Part shown: positions 1 to 8,155 of the stretch, in pieces | How the letters are laid out: every line of letters begins with the position of its first letter | Numbering within the stretch: the stretch's first letter is position 1 | Assembly: GCF_000455265.1 (NCBI RefSeq) | Contig: NZ_HG005139.1 | Coordinates: forward strand, 1,828,210 to 1,863,902 | Direction: 5' to 3' | DNA from: Paenibacillus antibioticophila | GTDB taxonomy: Bacteria; Bacillota; Bacilli; Paenibacillales; Paenibacillaceae | Length of the DNA stretch: 35,693 bases | Position numbers and translations under genes: made by a program | The notes under the pieces: generated by a model | The model's input: only the letters and a program-made list of their open reading frames with translations | What the model was told of the DNA's origin: nothing | The model's database searches: none

Positions 1-1
1 G

Positions 2-868
2 GAGCCTTGCTCGCATCATGGCCGGACCGGTCCTTGTGCAGAAGCGCTTATTCACGCCGGGGTAAAGCGGGTCGTTATTGCTGCCCTCGATCCTAATCCG
101 CTAGTGTCCGGGCGGGGAGTCGCCCTGTTGGAAAACGCCGGAATCGAAGTAATAAAAGGGATCTGTGAGCAAGAATCCACTCAGATGAATGAGGTATTCA
201 ACAAATACATTGTCACCAAGCGTCCATTTGTCACCCTCAAGGCTGCATCAACGCTGGATGGCAAAATTGCCACCCGCACAGGCAGCAGCAAGTGGATTAC
301 ATCAGACGCTGCACGGGAGGATGTGCATCGGCTGCGGCATGTGAACCAGGCGATTCTGGTGGGCGTGCAAACAGTGATTGCGGATGATCCGCAGTTGAAT
401 ACTCGGCTTCCGGGCGGGCGGAGCCCGATTCGTATCGTGCTCGACAGCACGCTTCGCATCCCGGAGCATGCCCGTATGCTTGGCGATGGAGAGGCACCGG
501 TCTATATTTTTGCCGGCGCTCAAGCGAATCTCTCAAAGAAGCAGCAGCTTGAGGATCGGGGAGCAAAGGTGTTTATTACCCAGGGCGAACGGCCTGATCT
601 GGCAGAGGTGCTGGATGTGCTGGGAGGTCTGGAGATATCCTCCTTGTTGGTAGAAGGGGGCGGCGAGGTACATGCTTCCTTTATAAGCCAGGGATTGGCG
701 GACAAATTAGTGCTCTATATAGCGCCCAAGCTGGTAGGCGGAGCGTCGGCACCGGGCTTTATCGGGGGACAGGGAGTCAGCATGATGGATCAGGCCATTC
801 CTTTGCGGGATATGCAGGTTGAAATGCTAGGCCCGGATTTAAAGCTGGAGGGGTACTTTTCCAAGTAA
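2..868 (+). CDS. ribD: Riboflavin biosynthesis protein RibD (5' end outside window)
   Basis: Bifunctional diaminohydroxyphosphoribosylaminopyrimidine deaminase / 5-amino-6-(5-phosphoribosylamino)uracil reductase, the second and third steps of riboflavin synthesis, in the cytosol. The frame is open from base 2, so the gene begins before the window. The first residues, EPCSHHGRTGPC, are the zinc-binding end of the deaminase domain, and the stretch from about base 217 (PFVTLKAASTLDGKIAT) is the start of the NADPH-dependent reductase domain. About 288 residues are visible of a protein usually near 360-380. An internal GTG at 104 could be mistaken for the start, but the deaminase motif lies upstream of it. 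The gene is followed by a terminator rather than by ribE, ribBA and ribH, so it ends its transcript here. Identification is firm; whether it is the only ribD in the genome cannot be seen. Confidence 0.95.
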   Translation, partial: EPCSHHGRTGPCAEALIHAGVKRVVIAALDPNPLVSGRGVALLENAGIEVIKGICEQESTQMNEVFNKYIVTKRPFVTLKAASTLDGKIATRTGSSKWITSDAAREDVHRLRHVNQAILVGVQTVIADDPQLNTRLPGGRSPIRIVLDSTLRIPEHARMLGDGEAPVYIFAGAQANLSKKQQLEDRGAKVFITQGERPDLAEVLDVLGGLEISSLLVEGGGEVHASFISQGLADKLVLYIAPKLVGGASAPGFIGGQGVSMMDQAIPLRDMQVEMLGPDLKLEGYFSK

Positions 869-898
869 TAGATTTTATTATATCTGAAGTTATGTGGT

Positions 899-931
899 CA
901 GCAATCCATAATGGGGTTGCTGGCTTTTTAT
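899..931 (+). terminator. Rho-independent terminator after ribD
   Basis: A 9-bp stem (899-907 with 914-922, one G-T pair) is followed by a T-rich run at 925-930. It closes the ribD transcript before the next promoter. Confidence 0.8.
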
Positions 932-954
932 CTTCGTTCCAGAAGTATGGAATG

Positions 955-963
955 TGGTATAAT
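955..963 (+). promoter_or_regulatory. Extended -10 promoter for the amidohydrolase gene
   Basis: TGGTATAAT is a perfect extended -10 (TGnTATAAT) located 37 nt before the ATG at 1000. No good -35 is visible, as is common for extended -10 promoters. Confidence 0.6.
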
Positions 964-999
964 TTATGGAAAAGTTTCAGATGAAGTGAGGAGATTCAT

Positions 1000-2139
1000 A
1001 TGACCAAAAGGTCGATGGTTTATATGCTCGTTACCGTCGTCATTATCTTAATGGTTACTTTTAGCCTGTGGAAGAAGATGGACGAGCTATCTGAAAATAG
1101 GCCGGTCACGACGACTTCTTCTCCAACGGACTCATCTCTCACTACTTCTGAAACCGCAGCGACTGACGCGGAGAGCGATTCGACAGAGACCGAAGTGAAA
1201 AGTCTGTACGAGCTGGTTGCCGAGTACGGCGATTTGCAGCTTGTCGACGCGCATAATCATGATGCTAGCGGATTCGCCTATTATAAGATGCAGAGGAACT
1301 GGGAGCATTCCAGCGTCGACCGAATTGTTCTTTTTGGAGATGTGTCCGAACCTTCAGCAATCAAGACGGATGAAATTGCCTGGGGTGCTTATCAGGAAGC
1401 TCCGGAGCGGTTCATTCCATTTTTCTCCGGAATCAATCTTCTGGACGAGTCTGGACTTCAGACGGTACGGGACAATTTGGAGAAAGGGTATTTCGGGATC
1501 GGGGAAATTGCCGCAGCCTCAACCTATTCTCCCGCTTTGGCCCATGTTGCTTGGAAAACGAAAGATCCAATGGATGGAATCTTACCGGACATTTACAAGC
1601 TCTGCGCAGAATATAAGGTACCCGTGTTATTACATATTGACCCTCCGAATGGCGCACCCGTCTTCAAACTGGAGGAAGCGCTCGAGGCCTATCCCGATAC
1701 GACATTCATATTTGCTCATATCAATGCTCATAATTCACCGGACAATGTCGAGTCTTTATTAGAGAAGCATCCAAATCTGTACGCCGACTTTTTTGCCGGT
1801 TTTACGGCATTCAATCCGGAGAGCGCTTACGAGCTGGAGGATTTTGTTCCAGTCATTAAGAAATTCCCGGATCGGTTTCTATTAAGCACGGATTCCGGGT
1901 ACGGTTTGTCCGGAGGAGAAGAGAAGGCTATCGAAGGAATGTATCGCCTTATGGATGCTTTGGATGATCGCCAAATCGCTCAGCAGGTTGCTGGCGGTAA
2001 CCTTGAAGAGTTAATTCGTATCCAGCCCGCAACAGACACGCAGCTTGAAGCGCTTCGCAATCTGCCTGACATGGATCGGGATTTGACGAACCTTACAAAA
2101 GAGGAAGCTGGGAAACTCTTGTCGAACAATAAGAAATGA
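1000..2139 (+). CDS. Membrane-anchored amidohydrolase (amidohydrolase_2-like TIM barrel)
   Basis: A 379-residue protein with an N-terminal hydrophobic segment (about residues 7-24), then a Ser/Thr/Glu-rich linker (about 31-66), then a metal-dependent hydrolase domain expected to sit outside the membrane. Metal-ligand-type motifs are seen in order: DAHNH (H85, H87), LLHIDPPNG (H212), FIFAHINAHN (H240) and LLSTDSG (D298). This is the pattern of the amidohydrolase-related TIM-barrel family. The ATG at 1000 is preceded by a GTGAGGAG ribosome binding site. Substrate is unknown; the family includes decarboxylases, lactonases and hydrolases. The fold call is solid, the exported location is inferred from the N-terminus. 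Confidence 0.85.
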   Translation: MTKRSMVYMLVTVVIILMVTFSLWKKMDELSENRPVTTTSSPTDSSLTTSETAATDAESDSTETEVKSLYELVAEYGDLQLVDAHNHDASGFAYYKMQRNWEHSSVDRIVLFGDVSEPSAIKTDEIAWGAYQEAPERFIPFFSGINLLDESGLQTVRDNLEKGYFGIGEIAAASTYSPALAHVAWKTKDPMDGILPDIYKLCAEYKVPVLLHIDPPNGAPVFKLEEALEAYPDTTFIFAHINAHNSPDNVESLLEKHPNLYADFFAGFTAFNPESAYELEDFVPVIKKFPDRFLLSTDSGYGLSGGEEKAIEGMYRLMDALDDRQIAQQVAGGNLEELIRIQPATDTQLEALRNLPDMDRDLTNLTKEEAGKLLSNNKK

Positions 2140-2184
2140 GCGGGTAACGAATTACCCAAAACCAGATTGAATGGAGGAATATTT

Positions 2185-2481
2185 ATGTTGTTCATCAATT
2201 TTTACTCTGGGTTGACTGTTGTAGCTATCGTTCTGATTCTATCGATACTTTATAAAGGGGAGTTTAAGAATCGATTAGTGCTCAAGGATATCGGGAGTTA
2301 TGTCCAATCTATCTCTATAGTTATAGCAGTAGGCTATAGCTTGGTGGTCTTGTCGGAAATGGGCGGTATCCAGGATTTTAGCGAGAAGCTTCATTACAGC
2401 CTTCTTCTTATTTTCTACGGTGTTCTTATCAATATATTATTGAATTTCTATATCCGAATTACTAAGAAAGCACTGAATTGA
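2185..2481 (+). CDS. Small multi-spanning membrane protein of unknown function
   Basis: A 98-residue hydrophobic protein. An in-frame TTG occurs at 2167, but the ATG at 2185 has GGAGG at 2173-2177 with a 7-nt gap and is the better start. Three likely membrane segments lie near residues 5-23, 41-59 and 70-91, and the C-terminus is basic (RITKKALN). It begins 45 nt after the amidohydrolase stop and shares its terminator, so the two genes are probably cotranscribed. No family is recognised. Confidence 0.7.
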   Translation: MLFINFYSGLTVVAIVLILSILYKGEFKNRLVLKDIGSYVQSISIVIAVGYSLVVLSEMGGIQDFSEKLHYSLLLIFYGVLINILLNFYIRITKKALN

Positions 2482-2495
2482 CTTTAAGAGATAAT

Positions 2496-2534
2496 AAAGC
2501 CCACCTAAGGCTGGAAGCCGAAGGTGGGTTTCTC
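2496..2534 (+). terminator. Rho-independent terminator
   Basis: CCCACCT (2500-2506) pairs with AGGTGGG (2522-2528), followed by a TTTCTC stretch. It ends the amidohydrolase/small membrane protein unit. Confidence 0.8.
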
Positions 2535-2581
2535 TATTATCACCGTATTTAAAAAGCTGTATCAATCATTGCCGTTATTCG

Positions 2582-2719
2582 CTATTCGCTTCGCAGCGCT
2601 GTTACCGGATTTTTACGAGCGGCGAGCTTGGCCGGTATGAATCCGCCTAGGATGGGCAGCAGCACGTTCAGAAGGATCAACAATATCGCATGTAGCGGGT
2701 TCAGCAATATACTTCTCCT
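2582..2719 (-). pseudogene. C-terminal remnant of an FtsX/MacB-type ABC transporter permease
   Basis: Read on the minus strand, the frame ending at the TAG at 2584-2582 encodes a tail ending in GGFIPAKLAARKNPVTALRS plus a final E, preceded by a hydrophobic stretch (ILLILLNVLLPIL). This is the characteristic last membrane segment and cytoplasmic tail of FtsX-like permeases of MacB/LolC-type exporters (PA..AA...P..ALR). Reading upstream, an in-frame stop appears after about 15 more codons and no start or ribosome binding site is seen. The rest of the gene is gone. The neighbouring 2720-3000 bases carry no recognisable continuation of it. Confidence 0.65.
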
Positions 2720-3000
2720 GCCTTTCCTATCCACCTTAATAATCTATGGTCTGTTTATTAGAGGTTAGCGTAACACATCAATATAAACTGAAAATGAACC
2801 GGAGAGCTGGTAAATTAGACGTTTTGAGCCAAACCTGTCGGCCACGCGCGCTCAAGGCGCTCAAGTAATATATGCATTGCTTAAAGAATGACATTATACC
2901 CTTGAAAAACTTCACTAGAAAATCCGATATCCTATGATACGATAGGGGGAAGCTGTACTTATTCGGATTTTATTGCTCGGAAGGAGATGTCAAGATCGCT
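2720..3000. other. Intergenic stretch, no gene recognised
   Basis: Neither strand shows a plausible gene. A weak promoter-like pair (TTCACT at 2911-2916 and TATGAT at 2933-2938, 16-bp spacing) lies before the gene that starts at 3001. Confidence 0.4.
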
Positions 3001-3789
3001 ATGCTAACGCTGGAGGTTCAAGATGAACAGGGCTTGGTAAAAGCCAGCCGGAGTGAAAATACCCACGTGAAGTTAGTCTATCCTAAAGGCTATGAGCCCG
3101 GAGACGCCGTTGTACTGCGAAGCACGGAGGTTCCAGTATATTTGGTCATTCAACTGGAGGATTCGATGCCGGCGGCATTTATTTATCTGTCGGAGGAAGC
3201 TTTCCGGTTTGCCATTCCGTACGGGGAGAAGAAGGTATCCTATTCACCAAAATCATTTACCGGGGAGATGCATGTAATTAGTGCACGTGCAGCGCTGCCG
3301 GAGGAGATTCAGGCCTATAAAAACCTGGCGCTCAATCCATATGACCAGCACTCCAATTCAAGCTGTTATCCTCATGCTGCCGCCAATGCAGAGACGCGAG
3401 GCGAATCGGTCTTTGCGGCCCGGAATGCGATTAACGGTAATACGGCCAATGATTCCCACGGGGAATGGCCATATGAATCCTGGGGCATTAATGGCCGGGA
3501 TGATGCGGAAATTACAGTATATTTCGGAAGAAGAGTCATCATCGATAAGGTCATATTAACGCTTCGGGCGGATTTTCCGCACGATAATTACTGGGAGCAA
3601 GTTACCTTGTACTTCCCAGACGGAAGCTCTCATACGGCCTCGCTTGTGAAGAGCCGCCAACCGCAAGTAATCACGTTAGCTCCGCGGACTGTTGACCGGG
3701 TCACCCTTGGCGAATTAATCAAATCGGATGACCCTTCGCCGTTTCCGGCGCTGACCCAGATTGAGGTCTATGGAAGAGAGGCAAATTAA
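3001..3789 (+). CDS. Discoidin/F5-8 type C-like carbohydrate-binding protein, putative
   Basis: A 262-residue soluble protein without a signal peptide. Residues about 1-100 form a beta-rich N-terminal part. From about residue 108 (NLALNPYDQHSNSS) the sequence reads like a galactose-binding jelly roll of the discoidin type: a NLA entry, the stretch AARNAINGNTAND.HGEWPYESWG, a hydrophobic strand (VIIDKVILTLRADFPHDNYW) and the ending FPALTQIEVYG. A strong AAGGAG lies at 2981-2986 but is 14 nt from the ATG at 3001, unusually far. No closer in-frame ATG/GTG/TTG exists, so the true start is a little uncertain. Likely binds glycans; no enzyme motif is seen. Confidence 0.7.
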   Translation: MLTLEVQDEQGLVKASRSENTHVKLVYPKGYEPGDAVVLRSTEVPVYLVIQLEDSMPAAFIYLSEEAFRFAIPYGEKKVSYSPKSFTGEMHVISARAALPEEIQAYKNLALNPYDQHSNSSCYPHAAANAETRGESVFAARNAINGNTANDSHGEWPYESWGINGRDDAEITVYFGRRVIIDKVILTLRADFPHDNYWEQVTLYFPDGSSHTASLVKSRQPQVITLAPRTVDRVTLGELIKSDDPSPFPALTQIEVYGREAN

Positions 3790-3794
3790 TTTTT

Positions 3795-3828
3795 AACCGG
3801 CTGCGGGATGTCCGCCGCCGGTTTTTTA
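3795..3828 (+). terminator. Rho-independent terminator
   Basis: AACCGGC (3795-3801) pairs with GCCGGTT (3817-3823), with a run of T at 3822-3827. It follows the discoidin-like gene directly. Confidence 0.8.
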
Positions 3829-3855
3829 TAGATTTTTCCGAATCCTTGCACAGTA

Positions 3856-3885
3856 TTGCGCAAAAATTGGTGATCATGATAAAAT
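3856..3885 (+). promoter_or_regulatory. Probable promoter for the DinG-like helicase unit
   Basis: TTGCGC (3856-3861) and an extended -10 TGATAAAAT (3877-3885), with 18 bp between the hexamers, lie about 40 nt before the helicase start. Confidence 0.45.
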
Positions 3886-3923
3886 TAACTATTTTAAAGA
3901 CCGAAAGCTGAACGAGATTTTAT

Positions 3924-5909
3924 TTGAACCTTAGAAGCAAGAAAGCAGAGGTATTTTATAACGTGGAATCTTACCCTTTTAGCTATGATCCTGGCACCCC
4001 TTTTATACAACAAGCGGCGGATTGGGTGGCGGACGTATTTTACGAGCTGCTGCCGGAAGCGGGCTTTGAAGTCCGGGATGAGCAGATCTATATGGCGTTT
4101 CAATTGGAAAAGGCATTTGCCGACAAACAAATCATTTTTGCCGAAGCGGGAGTAGGTACGGGGAAAACACTGGCTTATCTTCTGTATGCGGTATGTTACG
4201 CGCGGTACACGCGCAAGCCTGCGGTCATTGCCTGCGCGGACGAGTCCTTGATTGAACAGTTAGTCAAACCTGAGGGAGACATCGCGAAGCTGGCCCGGCA
4301 TTTGGATCTGATCATCGATGCGCGGTTAGGCAAATCGCCGGATCAATATCTGTGCCTTAAAAAGCTGGATCAGGCGAGAATGGAAGCGAACTCGGACATC
4401 AATTGGGAAGAAATTGCGGCAGGTCTGCCTGGCTTCGTCAATTCCTCTGCTCCAATGCAGGTCTTCCATGCCTACGGAGACCGGAGAGACTATCCGCAGC
4501 TTAACGATGAACAGTGGAATACCATCAATTGGGATCCCTTTCAGGACTGCTTCACCTGCGATCGCCGCCACCGGTGCGGGCAGACACTGTCCCGGGATTA
4601 TTACCGGCGAGCTGCCGACATCATTATCTGTTCGCATGATTATTATCTGGAGCATGTATGGACCTATGAAGGCCGCAAACGGGAGGGCCAGCTGCCGCTC
4701 CTGCCTGAGCATTCTTCCGTCGTATTCGATGAGGGACATCTGCTGGAATCCGCAGCCATGAAGGCATTCGGCTATAAAATGAAGCATACCACCTTCGAAG
4801 GGTTAATTACGCGTCTTCTGCAAAATGAGATCCGTGAATCCCTGGCCGTGCTGATCGACGAGGCAATTGTCCAGAGCGAGGTGATGTTTGACGCGTTCGG
4901 GCAATCCAATCTGCACGTCGCGGGGTCGGATCGTAGAGAAATCGTCTTGACCGGAGCATTGTTAAGCGAAGTGCGCCGGTTCCGGGACATCATTTCAGCA
5001 ATCGAAGAGGAACTTGTCTTTGAAGGTGAGTTATACACGCTGGACCACTACCAGCTTCGTATTGTTGAGGAGCATATGGAGATGCTGCAAAAAGCGCTCC
5101 TCCTGTTCGAGCAGCCGGAGTCGTCGGTGATCAGTTGGGTAGAGGATAGTCCGGAAGGGCTCATGCTCTCTGTTATGCCGGGTACGGTTAAGGAAATGCT
5201 AAAAAAACAGGTGTTCCACCTTCGGATGCCGGTCGTATTTTCGTCAGCGACGATGGCAGTGGAGAGTTCTTTCCGTTATCTCGCAGACAGTCTTGGCATT
5301 GAAAGCTTCCTGTCCTTTTCAGTAGATTCACCCTATGCGTATCAAGAACAGATGGAGGTACTGGCACCACATTGGCCGCTTGCTGACGGATTCGACGGAA
5401 AGATGAAGGAAGCAGTACGGTTTCTGCAGCAAACGGGCGGCAGAGCGTTGATTCTTTTCCCGACTCGTGAAGAGCTTCTTCAGTTCAAGGAAAGGGCGAA
5501 GCTCGAACCGCTGCTGAAGGGGATGTCCTTCTACTATGAAGGCGACCGAGAAATCAGTCATTTGATCTCTGAATTCCAGCAGGAGGAGGAGAGTGTCCTC
5601 TGTGCGGTCAGTCTGTGGGAAGGACTCGATATTCCGGGGCCTTCGCTCATGAACGTGATGATCTGGTCGCTGCCATTTCCGCCGCTTGATCCTGTATTCA
5701 ATGCTCGGCGAAAAGCTGTTGCCGATCCCTTTCAAGAGGTGGACATGCCTTATATGCTGCTGCGGCTACGTCAAGGCATCGGTCGGCTAATCCGTTCACG
5801 GGACGACTCCGGCATTGTCGTGCTGATGGGCGAAGAGCTTCGGACCCATCCCGAGGTGAGGGAAAAAGTGAGATCCGTTCTTCCCAAGGGTGTTGAGCTA
5901 AAGCCATGA
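3924..5909 (+). CDS. DinG/XPD-family ATP-dependent DNA helicase with Fe-S cluster motif
   Basis: A 661-residue superfamily 2 helicase of the Rad3/XPD/DinG group, acting on DNA during repair or R-loop removal. Seen in order: Walker A AEAGVGTGKT (residues 73-82); four cysteines C144, C209, C212 and C218 (YLCLKK then DCFTCDRRHRC) matching the XPD-type 4Fe-4S domain; a DExH box VVFDEGH (269-272); the C-terminal motif GLDIPGPSLMNVMIW and motif VI QGIGRLIRS. There is no N-terminal exonuclease domain, unlike Bacillus DinG, so it resembles the shorter YoaA-like enzymes. The start is uncertain: the TTG at 3924 has only a weak GAG upstream and a GTG at 3963 is an alternative. The following gene starts at the very next base after its stop. 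Confidence 0.88.
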   Translation: MNLRSKKAEVFYNVESYPFSYDPGTPFIQQAADWVADVFYELLPEAGFEVRDEQIYMAFQLEKAFADKQIIFAEAGVGTGKTLAYLLYAVCYARYTRKPAVIACADESLIEQLVKPEGDIAKLARHLDLIIDARLGKSPDQYLCLKKLDQARMEANSDINWEEIAAGLPGFVNSSAPMQVFHAYGDRRDYPQLNDEQWNTINWDPFQDCFTCDRRHRCGQTLSRDYYRRAADIIICSHDYYLEHVWTYEGRKREGQLPLLPEHSSVVFDEGHLLESAAMKAFGYKMKHTTFEGLITRLLQNEIRESLAVLIDEAIVQSEVMFDAFGQSNLHVAGSDRREIVLTGALLSEVRRFRDIISAIEEELVFEGELYTLDHYQLRIVEEHMEMLQKALLLFEQPESSVISWVEDSPEGLMLSVMPGTVKEMLKKQVFHLRMPVVFSSATMAVESSFRYLADSLGIESFLSFSVDSPYAYQEQMEVLAPHWPLADGFDGKMKEAVRFLQQTGGRALILFPTREELLQFKERAKLEPLLKGMSFYYEGDREISHLISEFQQEEESVLCAVSLWEGLDIPGPSLMNVMIWSLPFPPLDPVFNARRKAVADPFQEVDMPYMLLRLRQGIGRLIRSRDDSGIVVLMGEELRTHPEVREKVRSVLPKGVELKP

Positions 5910-6623
5910 TTGAAGCCTTTGTCTCCTCTCATAGCACATGTACGGACAAATGCCGAACGGTGGTTTGTTCTTTTGGCCGGTATTCTGACATATCGTAATA
6001 ACTTTGAAGCCGCAGCGTTCGAGGTTGCCCAAAGATATCCCGATGCAAAAATCGTAGTCATCTTTCCTTACGGGATGGCAAGTGGAACCAGCCGTTCTGT
6101 ACTGCATCGTCTGTTAACCCGACAGCTGGCGCAGGTTGGATATGATCTGATCCATGGCCCTTCCCGGAGGGTGCGGCTTGTATCGGAAATCATTCGTGAA
6201 CATATGGCGTCTGCAAATCAGCTTCTCCTGATCGGGCATAGTGCCGGCGGCGTGGTCGCGTATCGTTCCGGGCTTATTCTTGCTGAGAAGTATGGACAGG
6301 AGCAGGTGCGGGTCGTGGCTGTTGGAAGTCCCAAATTCCATTTGAGGGATATCCCGTTCAACAAGTGTTTCACTTATATCAGTGGTCGGAATCCGGACCG
6401 GATTACTAGGATCGGCAGCTGGCACAGGCCAGGTTCCCGGGTATACTGCGGAAAGCCAGGGCTGGAGATCCAGTTAGCCTTCAATCCGGGTAACTTGGGA
6501 TGGCAGTATCATGCTTCTTATTTTCTCAAATCGGTATGGATGGATCAGAATCACGTCTCACATTCGAATGTGGAAGACCTCATCTCCAAAATTCATGAGC
6601 TACATCCAGAATTTGAGGGATGA
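5910..6623 (+). CDS. Alpha/beta hydrolase (lipase/esterase-like)
   Basis: A 237-residue protein with a nucleophile elbow LLLIGHSAGGV (Ser111), a likely acid near D163 (GRNPDRIT) and a C-terminal histidine H201 (GWQYHASYF). That is the Ser-Asp-His order of alpha/beta hydrolases. It starts with TTG directly after the helicase TGA, which suggests translational coupling. No in-frame ATG occurs near the beginning. There is no signal peptide, so it is probably cytosolic. Substrate unknown. The coupling to a DNA helicase may only reflect transcript sharing. Confidence 0.75.
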   Translation: MKPLSPLIAHVRTNAERWFVLLAGILTYRNNFEAAAFEVAQRYPDAKIVVIFPYGMASGTSRSVLHRLLTRQLAQVGYDLIHGPSRRVRLVSEIIREHMASANQLLLIGHSAGGVVAYRSGLILAEKYGQEQVRVVAVGSPKFHLRDIPFNKCFTYISGRNPDRITRIGSWHRPGSRVYCGKPGLEIQLAFNPGNLGWQYHASYFLKSVWMDQNHVSHSNVEDLISKIHELHPEFEG

Positions 6624-6877
6624 TGTGCTGAAATTTATTATAAGTTACGGCAAGATTTTTTGGTGGCGATCGGGGGAAATCCATACATGCAAGGATTTTA
6701 GCAGCTTCATTCAAGCGTCTCTCTTCGATTTTGACTTGCGGGTGGTTTGCCATAACGGCTGCATCCGTACCACAACCCATGAAAATACGGCGCTTTTAGC
6801 ATGAAAATTTTGAGTACAGTCAACGTCGCAACTTTTGCAACTAACGCTTTGAAAAGGAGTTTGCTGGGACGGAGGAG
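6624..6877. other. Intergenic stretch with no supportable gene
   Basis: The minus strand carries a 66-codon open frame (6580-6780) that overlaps the 3' end of the hydrolase gene, lacks a ribosome binding site and matches nothing I recognise. I see no terminator right after the hydrolase gene. Confidence 0.4.
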
Positions 6878-7252
6878 CTACAAAACGAGGGTTATCTTCG
6901 CAGTTGGCTTTTGCTTGGAAAAACCAAAAGCCCCTCCCGCTGGTTTAGCGGAAGGGGCTTGCTCAAAAAAATGGTTATGGAGAGTCGGGTCTAGCTCAAG
7001 TTCAATTCTCTCGACCTTTCGACCATATTTGACGTGTATTTGCTTAATGGCTGTTTGCAAATAGTGTCTTTTGCGTTTCCGGGTGCGAGTCGGTAAGCAT
7101 GTGCTGAACTGAGCAAGAGCTAGTCTGATTTACTATGCAGCAATTGGGGCAGAGGTGTTATCTCTCAACTTCTTTTCTGCTTCGTCCTTGCATCTAGCAA
7201 GAAGTTCAGTCTGGCTCTTGAACTCGGTACTGGAAGTATTTGTTGAGATGGG
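6878..7252 (-). pseudogene. Decayed C-terminal tail, possibly of a large serine recombinase
   Basis: Two minus-strand frames look coding-like and adjacent. The upstream piece (about 7252-7138) is charged and helical (TEFKSQTELLARCKDEAEKK) and stops. The downstream piece (about 7129-6878) is basic and ends with a strand-like segment (AIKQIHVKYGRKVERIELEL). Coiled coil followed by a beta-rich basic end is how the C-terminus of resolvase/invertase-type large recombinases looks, but this is pattern memory, not a search. No catalytic domain remains and no start or ribosome binding site is visible. A hairpin inside the tail (6928-6960) has a T-rich run on this same strand. Confidence 0.35.
6921..6961 (-). 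terminator. Hairpin with minus-strand T run
   Basis: AAGCCCCTCCCGC (6928-6940) pairs with GCGGAAGGGGCTT (6948-6960), 13 bp with one mismatch. On the minus strand it is followed by CTTTTGGTTTTT. On the plus strand there is no T run, so it most likely ended transcription of the decayed minus-strand gene. Confidence 0.6.
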
Positions 7253-7393
7253 GGATTAATGCATTAAAAGTAGTTGTGTTCAATTGAAGATTGTAGATGT
7301 CTTGCCAAGAATAAATTTTAGCATGGTTATGTCCTTTCAAATCTGTACTGTGGTATTCAGTTATTAAATTTAATTAAACGGAAGGGGATTTTT

Positions 7394-8155
7394 ATGCGCT
7401 CGAGTGAGTTTCGAAAGTGGAAGGATGATAAGGAAGATATTACTTTGTTCGTCAAATTTGTTGATTCGCGCTACTTAGAGGACTTGTTAAGTGGCAATTT
7501 ATTTATGAATCCTTTAAAAGTCTTTATAGAACAAGAATTACGAGAGCAGAAGCGTGGGCAGGGGGACAAATTCGAAGGTGGTGTTGTCGGCGCAGTGACT
7601 AATTTTAGAATGTATGATTATGAAACCGACGAATTAGTTCATCAATTCAACGGACCTTCAATATTTAATTTACAACATCCGGATGTACAGAAAATTCCTG
7701 TTTTTTGTTTTACTGCATTTAAAAAAGAAGACTTTGAGGTACTAGAAGTACATGAGGATTATGCTGTTTGTGGATTAAGTATTCCAGGTTCAGATAAAGA
7801 AAAATTTATAGAAAATTTTGGTGACAAGGCGGTATTACTTCCAAAGGATTTCCCTCAACTTGTATGTAAGACCATAACAGATGACCATTTTGGCATGGTC
7901 AAAGATGTAAATTACGTTGATTACTCTATCGGTATGGTTAAGGAGCAAATACAAGATTTTAACGAAGGAAATTTGGGAATCGCATATTGGAAAGACAAGT
8001 TTTTCGAATATCAGCGCGAAGCACGATTTGCTTTCTCAACTATGCCCCAAGAGAAAGCATTCAAGTATAATATTGGAAGTATCCTTCAAGGATGTAGTGT
8101 GCTGGACACAAAAGACTTTTTTGATCAAGTAGGATTCATCCTCAAATTTGATTAA
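7394..8155 (+). CDS. Uncharacterised protein, possibly DUF2971-like
   Basis: A 253-residue soluble protein in DNA clearly richer in A+T than the helicase and glycosylase genes on either side. The ATG at 7394 has GAAGGGG at 7381-7387, 6 nt away. Visible points: an N-terminal FVKFVDSRYLEDLLSGNLFMN block, RGQGDKFEGG near residue 54, an aromatic-rich middle (IPVFCFTAF) and, late in the chain, KFFEYQREARFAF. A short chain with 'one strand, leave-a-mark position, then F..YQ.E.RF' resembles DUF2971-type proteins, some of which are associated with phage defence. I do not recognise the exact family, and the comparison is an inference. It stands alone, next to a decayed recombinase-like tail. Confidence 0.6.
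   Translation: MRSSEFRKWKDDKEDITLFVKFVDSRYLEDLLSGNLFMNPLKVFIEQELREQKRGQGDKFEGGVVGAVTNFRMYDYETDELVHQFNGPSIFNLQHPDVQKIPVFCFTAFKKEDFEVLEVHEDYAVCGLSIPGSDKEKFIENFGDKAVLLPKDFPQLVCKTITDDHFGMVKDVNYVDYSIGMVKEQIQDFNEGNLGIAYWKDKFFEYQREARFAFSTMPQEKAFKYNIGSILQGCSVLDTKDFFDQVGFILKFD

Noticed and set aside
181..653. Minus- and plus-strand open frames inside ribD (for example 181-459 and 468-653)
   Set aside because: They overlap a clear ribD reading frame, have no ribosome binding sites and show no family features.
4326..4787. 153-codon minus-strand frame inside the helicase gene
   Set aside because: Antisense shadow of a well-conserved helicase; the product shows no motif and no start signal.
6580..6780. 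66-codon minus-strand frame considered as a small gene
   Set aside because: Overlaps the end of the hydrolase gene, lacks a start signal and resembles nothing known to me.
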